A DNA stretch of 64,000 nucleotides. It comes from Nemertoderma westbladi (lineage: Eukaryota; Xenacoelomorpha; Nemertodermatida; Nemertodermatidae). The notes beneath the pieces were generated by a model that was given only the letters and a program-made list of their open reading frames with translations, had not been told where the DNA came from and searched no databases. The stretch covers positions 1 to 64,000 of the forward strand of contig JAUCBJ010005137.1 of assembly GCA_032718475.1 (NCBI GenBank). Direction: 5' to 3'. Shown in pieces: positions 31,605 through 43,618 of this stretch (positions are counted from its first letter, which is position 1; each line of letters begins with the position of its first letter). A program made the translations under genes and the position numbers.

Positions 31605-32853
31605 TGTTCGCGCTTTTGAAGACCTTTAGCAGTTTAACCTGCCAAAATTTATATGTCTTTTAGTTAATTAAAACACCTTTAGCATACGACAATATTTTAT
31701 GCTAATACGCAAAACACTAGCCGAAGTCAGCCCATGCGCGATCATTCACCCGATGGATCTACACCCGGGAGACTGAATTCGGATGCTTAAATTTTATTAT
31801 TGCAGTGTAAGGTTGCAGTGTATACCTACTGTATTATTCGATAGATCGTTAATAATTAATCTCTGACAGATATTATTGGCTTTCGGGAAATATTAACAGT
31901 TCCTTTAGGACGTGGCGCTTTATCTATTTAAACAGAACTAAGACTTATACTAAAACGCAACGATACTGCTTATGATTGAAGTATAAAGCGTATTCTTTAG
32001 GAAATACTTTGTTACCAATCACAATCATACACACTATTCTGCCGACCGTCAGTATATTTGATCACACATAAAGAGAGCAGCAATTGACTCACGTAGGGTC
32101 TGCTAAATAACATTGGATTCAATACACACCACATTAATATAAATCGCAATTGTTATGTATAGCCGGTCTCTCTAACCTGTAGTGTATCAAGAAAATTGGG
32201 AATTTGGGTGATTTATCCGTATTATCCAAAGAGCAATATTTCCATCAACAAATAGGTACAATTAATAACTGACGGTAAAATAACAGTACAAACAATATGA
32301 TTAATGCAATTAAATTAAGTGAGCATGTTAATTAGTGAGTTATTGAGATTAGTTAGTAGGTAACAGTTTATACTTTCGATAATTTAAGCAGTTTACTAGA
32401 GTTCTTCCCAAAAAGCCGGTGTTTCTGGCTTAGACAGCAATAACAACAAAGTATCAAGTAAAAGCAGTAAGACTGAACACTCTCCTTATGATCGACCGAA
32501 AAGCTACACGTCGACAGGAAAAATCGCTCTGATTGGCTCAAGCCAAACAAAGAACCATGCATCCAATGGCTGTTTCCATGTCAGCAACCAGCTGTTAGAT
32601 GTCGTAATATGAATCATCACGGCTAAGCTGTGAAAGGTAGTTGGTGCATTACAGGTTTTTTGCCTTACCATGTCCGCCAAAACACGTATATAGCAGAATG
32701 ACTTTTATGTCCGTTAAAACACCTGTAACGGTACCTTGCGGGCGAGGGGAATATATATACAGTTAGAGAACCTTTTTAGAGTATTCCAGCGCCTGGGGGG
32801 AAACTGGATTGCGAAGCAAAAGGGGCCAGTTAGATCCCACAGAAGCTTTTACA
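31605..32853 (-). repeat. BEL-1 copy B 3' LTR
   Basis: This LTR is 1249 bases; on the minus strand it begins TGTAAAAGC and ends GCGCGAACA. A short purine stretch GGGAGCGG lies immediately upstream on that strand (32854 on), the likely plus-strand primer. The small frames in it are the same in both LTRs and look non-coding. Confidence 0.95.
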
Positions 32854-32931
32854 CCGCTCCCAGAAAATGGGATTTAAGTCTATAAAATATACAAAATCAC
32901 AGTTTCTAAAATATAAAAATACTCTAAACAG

Positions 32932-34323
32932 TTAGTCTTTCTTGCGCGGACGGCGTTTACGCAGTTTTTTAAAGCTAGCAAGAGTCCTTTTCTCTTTGGG
33001 GCGAGCCACTTTACGAGGAGGGCTATAACTCCTGGGTGAAGGGTGCAATATGATTGCATCAGAAGGTATGGGATTGCGATCGGTATATCCGCCGGTCGAA
33101 GTACCGGGTTGATTGACATCAACGTCCGGGGAGAGGGGTCTAACGGCTTTGAGAGCTCGTTTCAAGACAGCCGCTCTTACGGGTCCTTTACGAGTGGTCT
33201 GAACGAGGGCCGTGGGTGGACCATAGGCAGTTAGAAACTTCCTTGGTTTAATGGTTCTTTCCAACTCGCGTTCGCGGGCTCTGTACTCGTAAGGCCGTCG
33301 ATATACTTCCTGTAACTCAGGGTGTGAGTTGACAAATAAGTCTCCATAGGCCGGATCTTGACGGATAAAGTTTATTAAGTTATACGAATTGATGTCACTC
33401 GGATTAATGCTCCTGAGGAATTTGCGTACATATTTGGTTGAAATACATTCTCCAACGCGCTTCAATAGTTCATAACTTGATAGGCGCGATTTCTGCTCGA
33501 CGGAGGCAAACAAATATGGATGGAACGCATAAACTCCTTCGTAGGCGCGTCCAGGATAATAGCGATGGCGTGAATCACAATATAAATCAGTGTTCGCTTC
33601 CCAAGCTCTGATGTAACGTAGTGTGATCATTTCATCTACGCTTTCCAAATCGTGATTAAAAGGGCAATCGAAACTGGCATGTCCCTTTAGTTGACAATGG
33701 TGACATTGAGTCATAAATTGAGGGCAAACCGCAAAAATGTGCAAATTATTAAATCTGCAATACGCGCAATAAATTTCCATCGCCGGTTGTTCGTGGAAAT
33801 AGGAACAGCGGACGTTTGTGTCCATGGGCGTAACATGGTCTCTCGATGCGCATAACCGACAACGTTGCCGAGAAACATAGTTGGCATGGCGATAATCGTA
33901 CGCAGTGAGACACTGTGGACCTTGATACCATTCTAGGATGTAATCGTTGTCGCTGTTCCGAGCGCGATAGGCTGAATCTCCTCAGATTCTAGACATATTG
34001 GTTCGTCTTCCCAGTCTGTTACGAATAGAATTTTCGTGATCTATTCTCGGTTTATCGTTACGACGCCGCTGGGTATGATATTTAAATAGAACCATTTCCC
34101 TTTCGGTGTCTACATCGTCCGTATCATGTAAATCGATAGGATGGCCGGTAGTTAAGAAGTCCATATACGTACCATTACGATGCGTATAGCGAGCGGTTAA
34201 TTTTCGATAGTCCAATTCACGCGTAAGTTGCTCTTGGGACATCGGCGGTTCGATATAACGACCATCGTCCTCCGTAGTAGTCGGATCGGCTTCACCGCGT
34301 ATCAAGCTATCCACAAACGCTTG
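32932..34323 (-). CDS. Zinc-knuckle protein of BEL-1 copy B, with one in-frame TGA
   Basis: On the minus strand one reading frame is open from about 34323 to 32932 apart from a single TGA at 33982-33984; I checked the 52 codons that link the two open parts and found no other stop. The first ATG is at 34242, a later one at 33825. The first half is charged and probably soluble. The second half has three Cys/His motifs in a row: CX2CX4HX9C (CRLCASRDH...), CX2CX5HX4C (CAYCRFNNLHIFAVC) and CX2CX4HX4C (CHHCQLKGHASFDC). The last is a canonical retroviral-type zinc knuckle. The C-terminus is very basic (KKLRKRRPRKKD). It is unlike the element's own gag knuckles. I do not recognise the family; RNA or DNA binding is inferred. 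Confidence 0.72.
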
Positions 34324-36007
34324 TCAAGGTAGAGTATATTACTCTCTAATACCAAGGTCATCTTCTATCAATTCCGTCATATCTGCTATCTGAGTTTATT
34401 AATATTAATATGAGTTAATATTTAGGCAAGCGGGCGTCGCTGCCTACTAGGCTTTGCCCCCGGACAGTGGGTTTCTCAGCGCCGATGTACCGCTGTCGCA
34501 GTGTTTACGCCAACATGTAGCAACAGCACGACAACGATAACCGGCACAAGTCCCACCACTGTCCGTCCCAAAGGCTTGAATCCACTTGAGGTTATCTCGG
34601 TAGAGTTAGGGCTATTTTACAATTGCGATTAGCTACTGTAAACACACTTTAGTAGTAACATTCACCTATAAACGCACAAATTCCATACAATCATTGCTTA
34701 CTGCACACATGCATGCCATTTGTCCGTTAGTCAGTGTCTTCCAGAATGTCACGTTATTACTATGTATCCTTGGATACTAATAGTGCGCTATGTATACTCT
34801 TATGCTACGCAATGGGGCAAGCTTTTTATTGTTCCTTTAACTTGCTTCTAATTCTAGCGTGGGTGTTGCCATGGTGACATTATGGAAAACTAGCGGTAGA
34901 ATTAGGGCAATTCTCATGTATACAGATCTGGGATGTTATTTAATAGTAATTCTTTAATTGTCAATATCCTCTTTATGCATGATTTTATACATTTTATCGG
35001 CTATTGACTATATATTGGAGATTCTCGCACTCTAGTACACTCAATATGAATCTCCGCTCCCATGATCTATTAATTACTGGAATTTTGGGAATGTTATAAA
35101 TTGCACAAAATGACAATTTATGAAATTCATTTGAATATGAATTTAAATTTATTCCCGTGAATTTTATTATTTGATGTTAAATTGATACAATTTGATTCCA
35201 GAGCAGGTCTGGGGACATAGGATCCTTAATTCTATGAAATTTGTCTTTTAAGAGTATCGGTAAGTGCTACGATATCTTAATCGACTAGAATTGTTAACGG
35301 ATCTGAATTTTACAGATTTTAATAAATATTAAATTAATATTTAGGATGGGCACCGATTTATTCCAGAACTTGTCTGGGGACGTTAACCACTGATTCTAGA
35401 ATTTGTCTTTCAAGTATATCGGTGGGTGCCACGATATCTTAATCGACTAGAATTACAGATGGTCAAAGGGTTTAACAGATTTATTTTGCGTTATACGCTA
35501 CTGTTAAAGGGACATCACGCTACTATATGTATTATTTAATATACGGTATGAGAGCAATATCGCACGAAGCAATGTCAGTGTGAAGAGGCAAGTCGTTTCC
35601 AAGGTCTACCCAGAGCTTGGTTTAGCCGAGACACGAGGATCTGAACTTTGCATTCCTAATACTCTGCCTACCAATAATACTTAAATATAGTAGTGGCTTT
35701 ATTGTACTTTAATAAGTACTGACATGTCATCTTACTATAGTCTCGCATTTATAATATAATACGGACAGTAAGGAAAGAGAAAAATAATTATTTCTTGCCG
35801 TCGCACTAAATATATTGTAAGTAATTAAATACGTAATAAACACTAATATATTGCACTAATTTACTAAATATTCTAAAATAACATTCTACTAAATAAAATT
35901 AAAGAAAACGATTATAATAAAATTACATAATAATACATACCTAAATATAAAATAATAATAAAAAAAAAATATAAAATAATATAGTCACACACCCACTCCA
36001 TATATAA
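34324..36007 (-). other. BEL-1 copy B AT-rich 3' internal region
   Basis: This is non-coding as far as I can see. A ~110-base block is repeated at about 35185-35295 and 35350-35455, both copies ending CGATATCTTAATCGACTAG. An X-box-like GTTGCCATGGTGAC lies near 34866. The stretch next to the gag-pro stop (35800-36000) is almost pure A/T. Confidence 0.65.
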
Positions 36008-39000
36008 TTACGTTATGGAGTCCCTAGATCTTTGTCGAATTAGGGAAGTGGTCGTAGGAAGAGTATCCTGCCTTCCATGGTTTCCGGACAGTTTTCGGTC
36101 TCTTTCCAGTAAACCTAAGCGACCAGCTGGGCGATTAGGCTGTCGTGTTACTTCCTCCGCTCCCTTGGCCTGTCTAATCTCCTCAGTGGTAAGATGAGGA
36201 GGCCATTCATCTTCTTCTTTACTTAGGGAGTCGGGTCCACCTAACCAGCCTGGAGTATCTATCAGTTCTTGAAGAGTTGCTCCTCTGGAAGCGGTGTCGG
36301 CTGGATTAATCGTCCCAAGGCAATGTCTCCATTGATCTACATTGGAGTTAATATCGTCATTATCTGAGGAGTATGGTGTTCCCTCAGTTGGGTCGTCCAC
36401 ATCACTGCTCTCCACTTCCCCCTTTACTTGGTATACCTGTTGTTGAGGTAATCTCTCTTTGAGAGTTCTACGGGAAGGGCCAGTGAAGTACCAACCTACT
36501 CTAGTTCTTACCGCATAGGTTTGTAGTGGCTGTGGTTGAGCAGGCCGTTTCTCTAATGGCTCGAGCGCCTCATGCGCGTTTTGGCCGATGAGTATTTGCA
36601 CTCCAGGATAATCGGTTTGGAATCGAGGTATCTCAAGATGTTGGATGCACTCGTCCTCGTCCCAGTTATAAGGTTCTGCTTGAGTAGTAGCAAAGTTCTT
36701 TATAGCCACCATTTTTACTGACCTTATACCTTGTGTTCCTAACTTATCCTGGGGGGTGGACAACACACCTACATAGTAATCTGCCGTTAGGGTAGATTTC
36801 CAAACCTGCATAATTCCTGACATATTCAATTTAGTCCGGAACTTGGGTTGTCCAGCAAAGATATCTTCGGCTAGTTCTTGATCGATGAATGTTCCTGTGC
36901 TGCCGGAATCAAGTAGGGCGTTCACTATGTAACTCTTGTTGAGACCATGAACTCTCACTTGCACTACAGGAAATTCTCTTATTCCTATGTTGGAAGTTGG
37001 AACTTTACAAGATGGTTGTTTGTCAAAAGGAGTTGGAGTAAACTCGTCAGTGTCCTTTTCATACGTAAGTGCTCGATACACTGTGGTATTTATTAGATAA
37101 CAGGATTCGTTGGCATCGGAGAATTCGTCTGTATAGAATCCTTCCCACTCAGAACCTTGGTCAGTGTCGTTCACATCACTGAATTGGACATGTAGTTCGG
37201 GCTCACTTACCTGACTCGGGTTGTCTCGTTCGAACTCACTGTGTAACAAGATGTGATGTTTCGCGCCACACTTTGCACACTTTACGTCGGAGTAACAGGT
37301 TCGCCGTTGGTGTCCTGATCTGAGGCAATTATAGCATAACCGCTTATTCCACAGGACTGTACGTCTGTCTACAGGGGATTTCTTTAGAAATTCAGCACAC
37401 GCACTCAAACGGTGGGGCCCGTCGCACAGCGCACATTTTGGTTTGATGTTACTCACCTTAACTTGGTTAACGTTCTGCACTCTCGTTCTTTCTTCGGGCT
37501 TTCTTCCGTGAATTCTCTTAGGAGACGTAGGAGGAGTTGTTGTTACCTGTTCTCTCCTGTCACTGGTTCGAGACTTGTATTTACTTACGTCTTTATAGGT
37601 CTTGTTGTCATAGTAAGATTTTGCTGTGTCTTTCCTGCTGTCCTCTTCTGGAGAAGCTTGGCTTTCGCCGTCGTCAGTATAACACACTGGTATTATCCTT
37701 CTCCTAGAAACGGGTTTCTCACTTACCTTATTTTCCGATGTTTTCTCTCTGGACTGCCTTATGAGTTGTAATTTTACTTCACTATCTAAGAAGGACATGA
37801 GGTCAGCCATGGTAAGACTTCGTCGTTGTTGTTCATTCATGTACAACACTTTCTTGTCCCAGCGTGTACATACTCCACCCTTTGGTAAAGTAGAGACTAC
37901 GGCTCCAAGGACCATGGAACTCTGATATTCATGCGACTTACCTAACCAGTCCAGTTGTCTACAGATCTCTTGAATTTCATCGGAAAACTCTATAATCCCA
38001 CTACTAAGGAAGTGTCGGGGGGCTACTAATTTTGCATACAAATACTTAGCTATGTTATCTTTGTTACCATACCTGATGTTTAATGTATCCCAAACTTGTC
38101 TTAATCCATCTGGATGTCCAATAAACTTTAACGCCATTAACTTGGGAGGTCCTTCCAAACACTTGATGAGGAATCTAAGTTTCTCTCCGTTGGATAGTAC
38201 AGAATTCTGTATGCTATCTTTGTAATATTCGTTGAAAGGTAACCATTTCATCTCATCTCCATTGAATTTGACGATCTCTCCCACTTTGACCGCTTGGCGG
38301 GCTTCTGTTCTAGCCATCTGACGCGTAAAGCTTTCTTGGACCATCGTGTTATTTAATATCGAATTATCGGTATATAAATTTCTCGGATCATTATCAGGTC
38401 TATAGGGAATATCATTAATAACAGGTCTATAATCACCCTTAATAGGGTTTGCTATAGGAGTTTCAACTTCACTAGCAGTATAGATGCGTGTAGGCTCCAC
38501 ACCTTGCGCATGTAATACTTCAGACCTAACGGGTTGACACAGTGTTACAGGGGGCATTGGTATGCCTTTTTGTATATTGACTAATTTGTCGCGTTCTAGC
38601 GCGATACTTTGCTGCACTTCTTGCAACTCTGCTCTACCTTCCCTCACTGTTCCCTTAAGTTGGTGGACAGTCTCCTGCATCTGTCCTAGCAGGAGATTCA
38701 TCCCCCGCCGTCCCTCTTCCACCCACTCAACCGCCGAAGCGGGAGTCGCCAACATAGTAGCGGGCTGACGCGGGACGACGGGAGACAAATTATTGATTTC
38801 TCTCTCCGCTATCTGGACAGGGGTATTTGCAGGGACTGTTCCACCGGGTACAGGCAGTGTAGTGCTATGTAAAGGGAATTTAGAGTTAAGCTCTGGAAGT
38901 GTAGGGGTCTCTAGCACAGAAGTGACTTTGGGAACTACAGGCCTAATTATTTCAGGTTCATCGACTATAGTAGGGAGTCTTTTGACCTGGATAAATTGTT

Positions 39001-40210
39001 CCATGGGTTCTGCACTACCTAAATCTGTGCTAGTTAGCTGTCTTTTAACAGCTGGGGGCAAATCAGGCAATTTGCGACGGTAATATGTTTTTCTAAGTCT
39101 ACTTAGATGGGATCTATTTCCTCCGCCTTCAGGGTCGGTAGTATCGCCTTCCTCCGAGGATGTGTACCCCTGGCGCTTGGGAGTAGATTTTCTCATCATC
39201 TGCATTTGATTAGCAGTAAACTGTTTATTTATACTGTCTTGTGTCTCTTGCAGATTCTCCAACTCCAGTTGAGCAGTCTGCTCAAATGCTCTCCTTTCTG
39301 CTTCTGCGACTGCCTTTGCCACCGCCTTTGCTGCTTTTCTTTCTGCTTCTGCATCTGCCTTTGCCACCGCCTTTGCTGCTTTTCTTTCTGCTTCTGCATC
39401 TGCAGCCGCTGCCTTTCTTTCTGCTTCTGCATCTGCCTTTGCCACCGCCTTTGCTGCTTTACTTTCTGCTTCTGCATCTGCTATAGCCGCCGCCATAGCC
39501 GCCGCCTTTTGTTCCTCTATCCTTCTTTTCTTTATTTGTTCTTCTTGGACTCTAACGAGGCGGAGTTTTTCATCACATTTAGCTTGTTCTGCAGCTAACA
39601 TTTCCGCATCGATTGCGTCCAACACAAGCTTGGTTCCTTCACTATTAGGGCGAAGTCCAGACAGTCGTCTCCTCAACTCTTCGTCTCCTATGAATCGCTG
39701 ATAGTCTGACAGATATATGTCAATGGCGTCTCTAGTTCGCGGCTTCTCTGCTGCTGTTAATTCGCTTTCCACTTCGCTTTCCACCTCACTTTCCACTTGA
39801 GAAGAAGTGGCGTCGGTTGATTCTTCATAGGTTGGCCGCTCATCATAAACCATATCCGCCATCTTCGCTCCGCGTTCGGGCGTCCGCTCAACAGTATCCG
39901 AACTACTGGAGCTATCGGGCCGCTGAGAACTAGGTTCTTGGCTAGGAGGTTGCTGCTGTTTTATAGCTTCTTCTTGATCCCGCTTGACTTGGGCCCGAGT
40001 GCCTATGGCAGACCAACGGCGCTTCACTAACTTCGCAAAATGCGAAATCGCTTCTACCAACCTAGGTTCTGATACAACCACTGCAGGGGTTGCCCTTCTT
40101 ACAGTATGAGGGGTTTCAGACCTCGGTCTGGGATTCTCTACACTTTGATCTGAGAAACAGTCTGTTGTTTCTAGGAGACTATCTGACAGAGTTTGCCTTA
40201 TGTCAGCCAT
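36008..40210 (-). CDS. gag-pro: BEL-1 gag-protease polyprotein, copy B (intact)
   Basis: The frame has 1400 residues with no break. Approximate layout: Ser-rich N-terminus; Ala/Glu/Lys coiled coil with irregular repeats (about 180-320); Pao gag core of DUF1759 type (about 645-805); three Cys/His knuckles (about 925-990, including CYNCLRSGHQRRTC); DUF1758-type aspartic protease with active site LLDSGSTGTFID (about 1100) and RVGWYFTGPS. Then, with no polymerase between, comes WRHCLGTINPADTASRG...WLGGPDSL (about 1297-1345), which in autonomous BEL/Pao proteins follows RNase H and precedes integrase. RT-RNase H has thus been deleted in frame and integrase lost. It would form and mature particles and depend on another element for copying and integration. 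Confidence 0.93.
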   Translation of the reverse strand: MADIRQTLSDSLLETTDCFSDQSVENPRPRSETPHTVRRATPAVVVSEPRLVEAISHFAKLVKRRWSAIGTRAQVKRDQEEAIKQQQPPSQEPSSQRPDSSSSSDTVERTPERGAKMADMVYDERPTYEESTDATSSQVESEVESEVESELTAAEKPRTRDAIDIYLSDYQRFIGDEELRRRLSGLRPNSEGTKLVLDAIDAEMLAAEQAKCDEKLRLVRVQEEQIKKRRIEEQKAAAMAAAIADAEAESKAAKAVAKADAEAERKAAAADAEAERKAAKAVAKADAEAERKAAKAVAKAVAEAERRAFEQTAQLELENLQETQDSINKQFTANQMQMMRKSTPKRQGYTSSEEGDTTDPEGGGNRSHLSRLRKTYYRRKLPDLPPAVKRQLTSTDLGSAEPMEQFIQVKRLPTIVDEPEIIRPVVPKVTSVLETPTLPELNSKFPLHSTTLPVPGGTVPANTPVQIAEREINNLSPVVPRQPATMLATPASAVEWVEEGRRGMNLLLGQMQETVHQLKGTVREGRAELQEVQQSIALERDKLVNIQKGIPMPPVTLCQPVRSEVLHAQGVEPTRIYTASEVETPIANPIKGDYRPVINDIPYRPDNDPRNLYTDNSILNNTMVQESFTRQMARTEARQAVKVGEIVKFNGDEMKWLPFNEYYKDSIQNSVLSNGEKLRFLIKCLEGPPKLMALKFIGHPDGLRQVWDTLNIRYGNKDNIAKYLYAKLVAPRHFLSSGIIEFSDEIQEICRQLDWLGKSHEYQSSMVLGAVVSTLPKGGVCTRWDKKVLYMNEQQRRSLTMADLMSFLDSEVKLQLIRQSREKTSENKVSEKPVSRRRIIPVCYTDDGESQASPEEDSRKDTAKSYYDNKTYKDVSKYKSRTSDRREQVTTTPPTSPKRIHGRKPEERTRVQNVNQVKVSNIKPKCALCDGPHRLSACAEFLKKSPVDRRTVLWNKRLCYNCLRSGHQRRTCYSDVKCAKCGAKHHILLHSEFERDNPSQVSEPELHVQFSDVNDTDQGSEWEGFYTDEFSDANESCYLINTTVYRALTYEKDTDEFTPTPFDKQPSCKVPTSNIGIREFPVVQVRVHGLNKSYIVNALLDSGSTGTFIDQELAEDIFAGQPKFRTKLNMSGIMQVWKSTLTADYYVGVLSTPQDKLGTQGIRSVKMVAIKNFATTQAEPYNWDEDECIQHLEIPRFQTDYPGVQILIGQNAHEALEPLEKRPAQPQPLQTYAVRTRVGWYFTGPSRRTLKERLPQQQVYQVKGEVESSDVDDPTEGTPYSSDNDDINSNVDQWRHCLGTINPADTASRGATLQELIDTPGWLGGPDSLSKEEDEWPPHLTTEEIRQAKGAEEVTRQPNRPAGRLGLLERDRKLSGNHGRQDTLPTTTSLIRQRSRDSIT

Positions 40211-42463
40211 GTTTGTTTACACAGTTGAATACCTACGGCTACAAATACAGTCAAAGTAAGTCTAGTAATTCAGTATCACCGTTAGCCTAATAATTAATTG
40301 CCGATACTGCTGCTCAGTGTAGCGTGATATATATATAATATATTAGAATACCGGTATGCTTATCATATATATATAAGTATGATTACAGACTAGATTTGTC
40401 ACAGAGTACCGGTATATAAATTTAGCACAGATATATATAAATATATAATAGGCCTATAGTGAATACCGGTATACAGCTTATACTTATAGTATATATAAGT
40501 ATAATTACGGACTAGATTAATTACAGAGTACCGGTATGATTTCAGCTCAAATTTATAGAGATAAATATAATAAGCCTATGGTAAATACCGGTATGTCAAT
40601 TATCAATTATTTTAGAATAATTGAATTTCTGAATATTTTAGGGTTACTTAGTTACTTTAACTTACTTTATTACCGTTATTTAAGCAGTAGTCCAACTGAT
40701 ATTGAGACCTAGTTGTTGTCTGGCAGGCCTACTATTTATAAATCGTTTGAGTTGATTTATAATAGATATATACCCGTTTAAATGGGTTTTTGTCAATATT
40801 TGAAATAAATGTTATTATTTCTGGGGGAGTCACTACACAGAAGCTGTGCGCTCTCCGTGAAGTGCTACCTATGGGACACTAAAACAGATAATTCTAATTT
40901 ACCTAAGTTACTTAATACTACAAATTACTTACGATACGGGTGAGATTAAATCTCTAGTTAAACACAACAAAAATATTACGTACGAAATTTTTAGGGTAAT
41001 TTTACAGGAAGTCTACAAACCAGCCCAACAAAGGGTTAGAATTCTGGTTATTACAACGGACAGGGTACTACGGTATTTGAAATAATAAGTAGTAGTAAAT
41101 ATATTGTACTGTCCAGATAGGAAATACCACCGCCTGACGACCTATAACCGTATCGCTATAGGTACTACGTTATGTATCACGGATTGTTCCTACCCAGAAG
41201 CTAATAGAGCTAACGAATGTGCCTATCAACCACTTTACAACACAAATATACTGCCTACACTAATTACTTCGGAAAGCACTGTACACTAAACCCTAAATTA
41301 GGTACAAGTACCGGTATAACAAATAATCAGTAGTTAAATATACTTGAACAGTTAAAAGAACCACGGCATCTGCTGGAGTGACCGAAGCACAAAATCTCCA
41401 GTCTTTACCTACGCCGAGCAGCCCTGATGTAGTACCGGGGTTAGTTTAACTATAACGGTATGTATAACAAGCACAATTACTGTAGGAATAAACTTGGGGA
41501 CATGAATGTTGCGAATAATCGCATAAACTCTGAATAATAAATATTACGCTACCCGTACAGAATACTCAAACAAATACAAACCAAACGCTGGCAGACTACT
41601 ATTAAGCCTAAACAAACTACAGTATGTGCAGATTCTGAAACTGTTAGTTAGTATACGTTCTAGCACGGTAGTACGACTTATTCTTTAAGAGGGGATTGAC
41701 CTTACCGCATATGGCTGCCCCAACTTACTAACGGCACTTTATCAGACAACTCTACACACGCAGCAATCCCTTCAGGCCTAAGAATAGCTAGACAACAATC
41801 TAGCCTATAAAATATCTGAGTAATAACTATTACGGTACCTGAACAGACCACACAAACAAACACAGGCTAAAACACTGGCAGACTACGATCAAGCCTAAAT
41901 AAACTACAGTATATGCAGACTCTGAAACTGTTAGTTAGTATGCGTTCTAACACGGTAGTACGACTTATTCTTTAAGAGGGGATTGACCTTACCGCATATG
42001 GCTGCCCCAACTTACTAACGGCACTTTATCAGACAAACTCTACACACGCCGTAATCTCTCCAAACTCAACACAGTCAGACAGCAGTTCAGCCTACAATTA
42101 CTTGCACAATCTGAGCAGACTTACACGTCTTCAGCTCAATATTAACTTACTAGGAAATAAAACCGACAGAAATAAGTAAGCTCCAAAAGAAACAAGGGGT
42201 GTACAGTCCCTAATCTCTTAAACAGCCTACCGGTATACAATAATCAAAATCGAATAATACTAAATGTACTTGTACAGCAGTACCGGTACCGGTGATGACA
42301 GTTAGGCCTACTGACCTACAGAAGCACCGGTTCAGTTTTACCAGTCACTACGGTATTTTGCAACCTTATTGCCTACTGCAATAAGATTATAAACTGTTAC
42401 TGTTCGCCAGAACAGTATTAAACTGTATTTAATACCTACACTGCAATACAAGTAAACTGTTAC
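40211..42463 (-). other. BEL-1 copy B leader
   Basis: It aligns with the leaders of A, D and E. It contains ATACCGGTAT palindromes (about 40345-40595) and the ~290-base internal duplication (compare GTTAGTTAGTAT near 41640 and 41930). No coding region is seen. Confidence 0.75.
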
Positions 42464-42651
42464 TGTTCGCGCTTTTGAAGACCTTTAGCAGTTTAACCTG
42501 CCAAAATTTATATGTCTTTTAGTTAATTAAAACACCTTTAGCATACGACAACAATTTATGCTAATACGCAAAACACTAGCCGAAATCAGCCCATGCGCGA
42601 TCATTCACCCGATGGATCTACACCCGGGAGACTGAATTCGGATGCTTAAAT

Positions 42652-42657
42652 TTTATT
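42652..42657 (-). promoter_or_regulatory. Polyadenylation signal in BEL-1 LTR
   Basis: AATAAA on the minus strand (within GCAATAATAAAATTTAAGC), about 190 bases before the LTR end and conserved in most LTR copies. Its function is inferred from position. Confidence 0.45.
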
Positions 42658-43607
42658 ATTGCAGTGTAAGGTTGCAGTGTATACCTACGGTATTATTCGA
42701 TAGATCGTTAATAATTAATCTCTGACAGATATTATTGGCTTTCGGGAAATATTAACAGTTCCTTTAGGACGTGGCGCTTTATCTATTTAAACAGAACTAA
42801 GACTTATACTAAAACGCAACGATACTGCTTATGATTGAAGTATAAAGCGTATTCTTTAGGAAATACTTTGTTACCAATCACAATCATACACACTATTCTG
42901 CCGACCGTCAGTATATTTGATCACACATAAAGAGAGCAGCAATTGACTCACGTAGGGTCTGCTAAATAACATTGGATTCAATACACACCACATTAATATA
43001 AATCGCAATTGTTATGTATAGCCGGTCTCTCTAACCTGTAGTGTATCAAGAAAATTGGGAATTTGGGTGATTTATCCGTATTATCCAAAGAGCAATATTT
43101 CCATCAACAAATAGGTACAATTAATAACTGACGGTAAAATAACAGTACAAACAATATGATTAATGCAATTAAATTAAGTGAGCATGTTAATTAGTGAGTT
43201 ATTGAGTAAGTGAGTAGGTAACAGTTTATACTTTCGATAATTTAAGCAGTTTACTAGAGTTCTTACCAAAAAGCCGGTGTTTCTGGCTTAGACAGCAATA
43301 ACAACAAAGTATCAAGTAAAAGCAGTAAGACTGAACACTCTCCTTATGATCGACCGAAAAGCTACACGTCGACAGGAAAAATCGCTCTGATTGGCTCAAG
43401 CCAAACAAAGAACCATGCATCCAATGGCTGTTTCCATGTCAGCAACCAGCTGTTAGATGTCGTAATATGAATCATCACGGCTAAGCTGTGAAAGGTAGTT
43501 GGTGCATTACAGGTTTTTTGCCTTACCATGTCCGCCAAAACACGTATATAGCAGAATGACTTTTATGTCCGTTAAAACACCTGTAACGGTACCTTGCGGG
43601 CGAGGGG

Positions 43608-43618
43608 AATATATATAC
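43608..43618 (-). promoter_or_regulatory. TATA-like promoter element in BEL-1 5' LTR
   Basis: TATATATATT about 95 bases from the LTR start on the minus strand, with the same phrase in the D, E and 3' LTRs. This is a plausible core promoter for the element transcript; no start site can be read from sequence. Confidence 0.45.

Noticed and set aside
33980-33986. Firm claim of programmed stop-codon readthrough
   Set aside because: The codon after TGA is GGA, not the known leaky CTA context, and no downstream structure was evident; a plain nonsense mutation is as likely.
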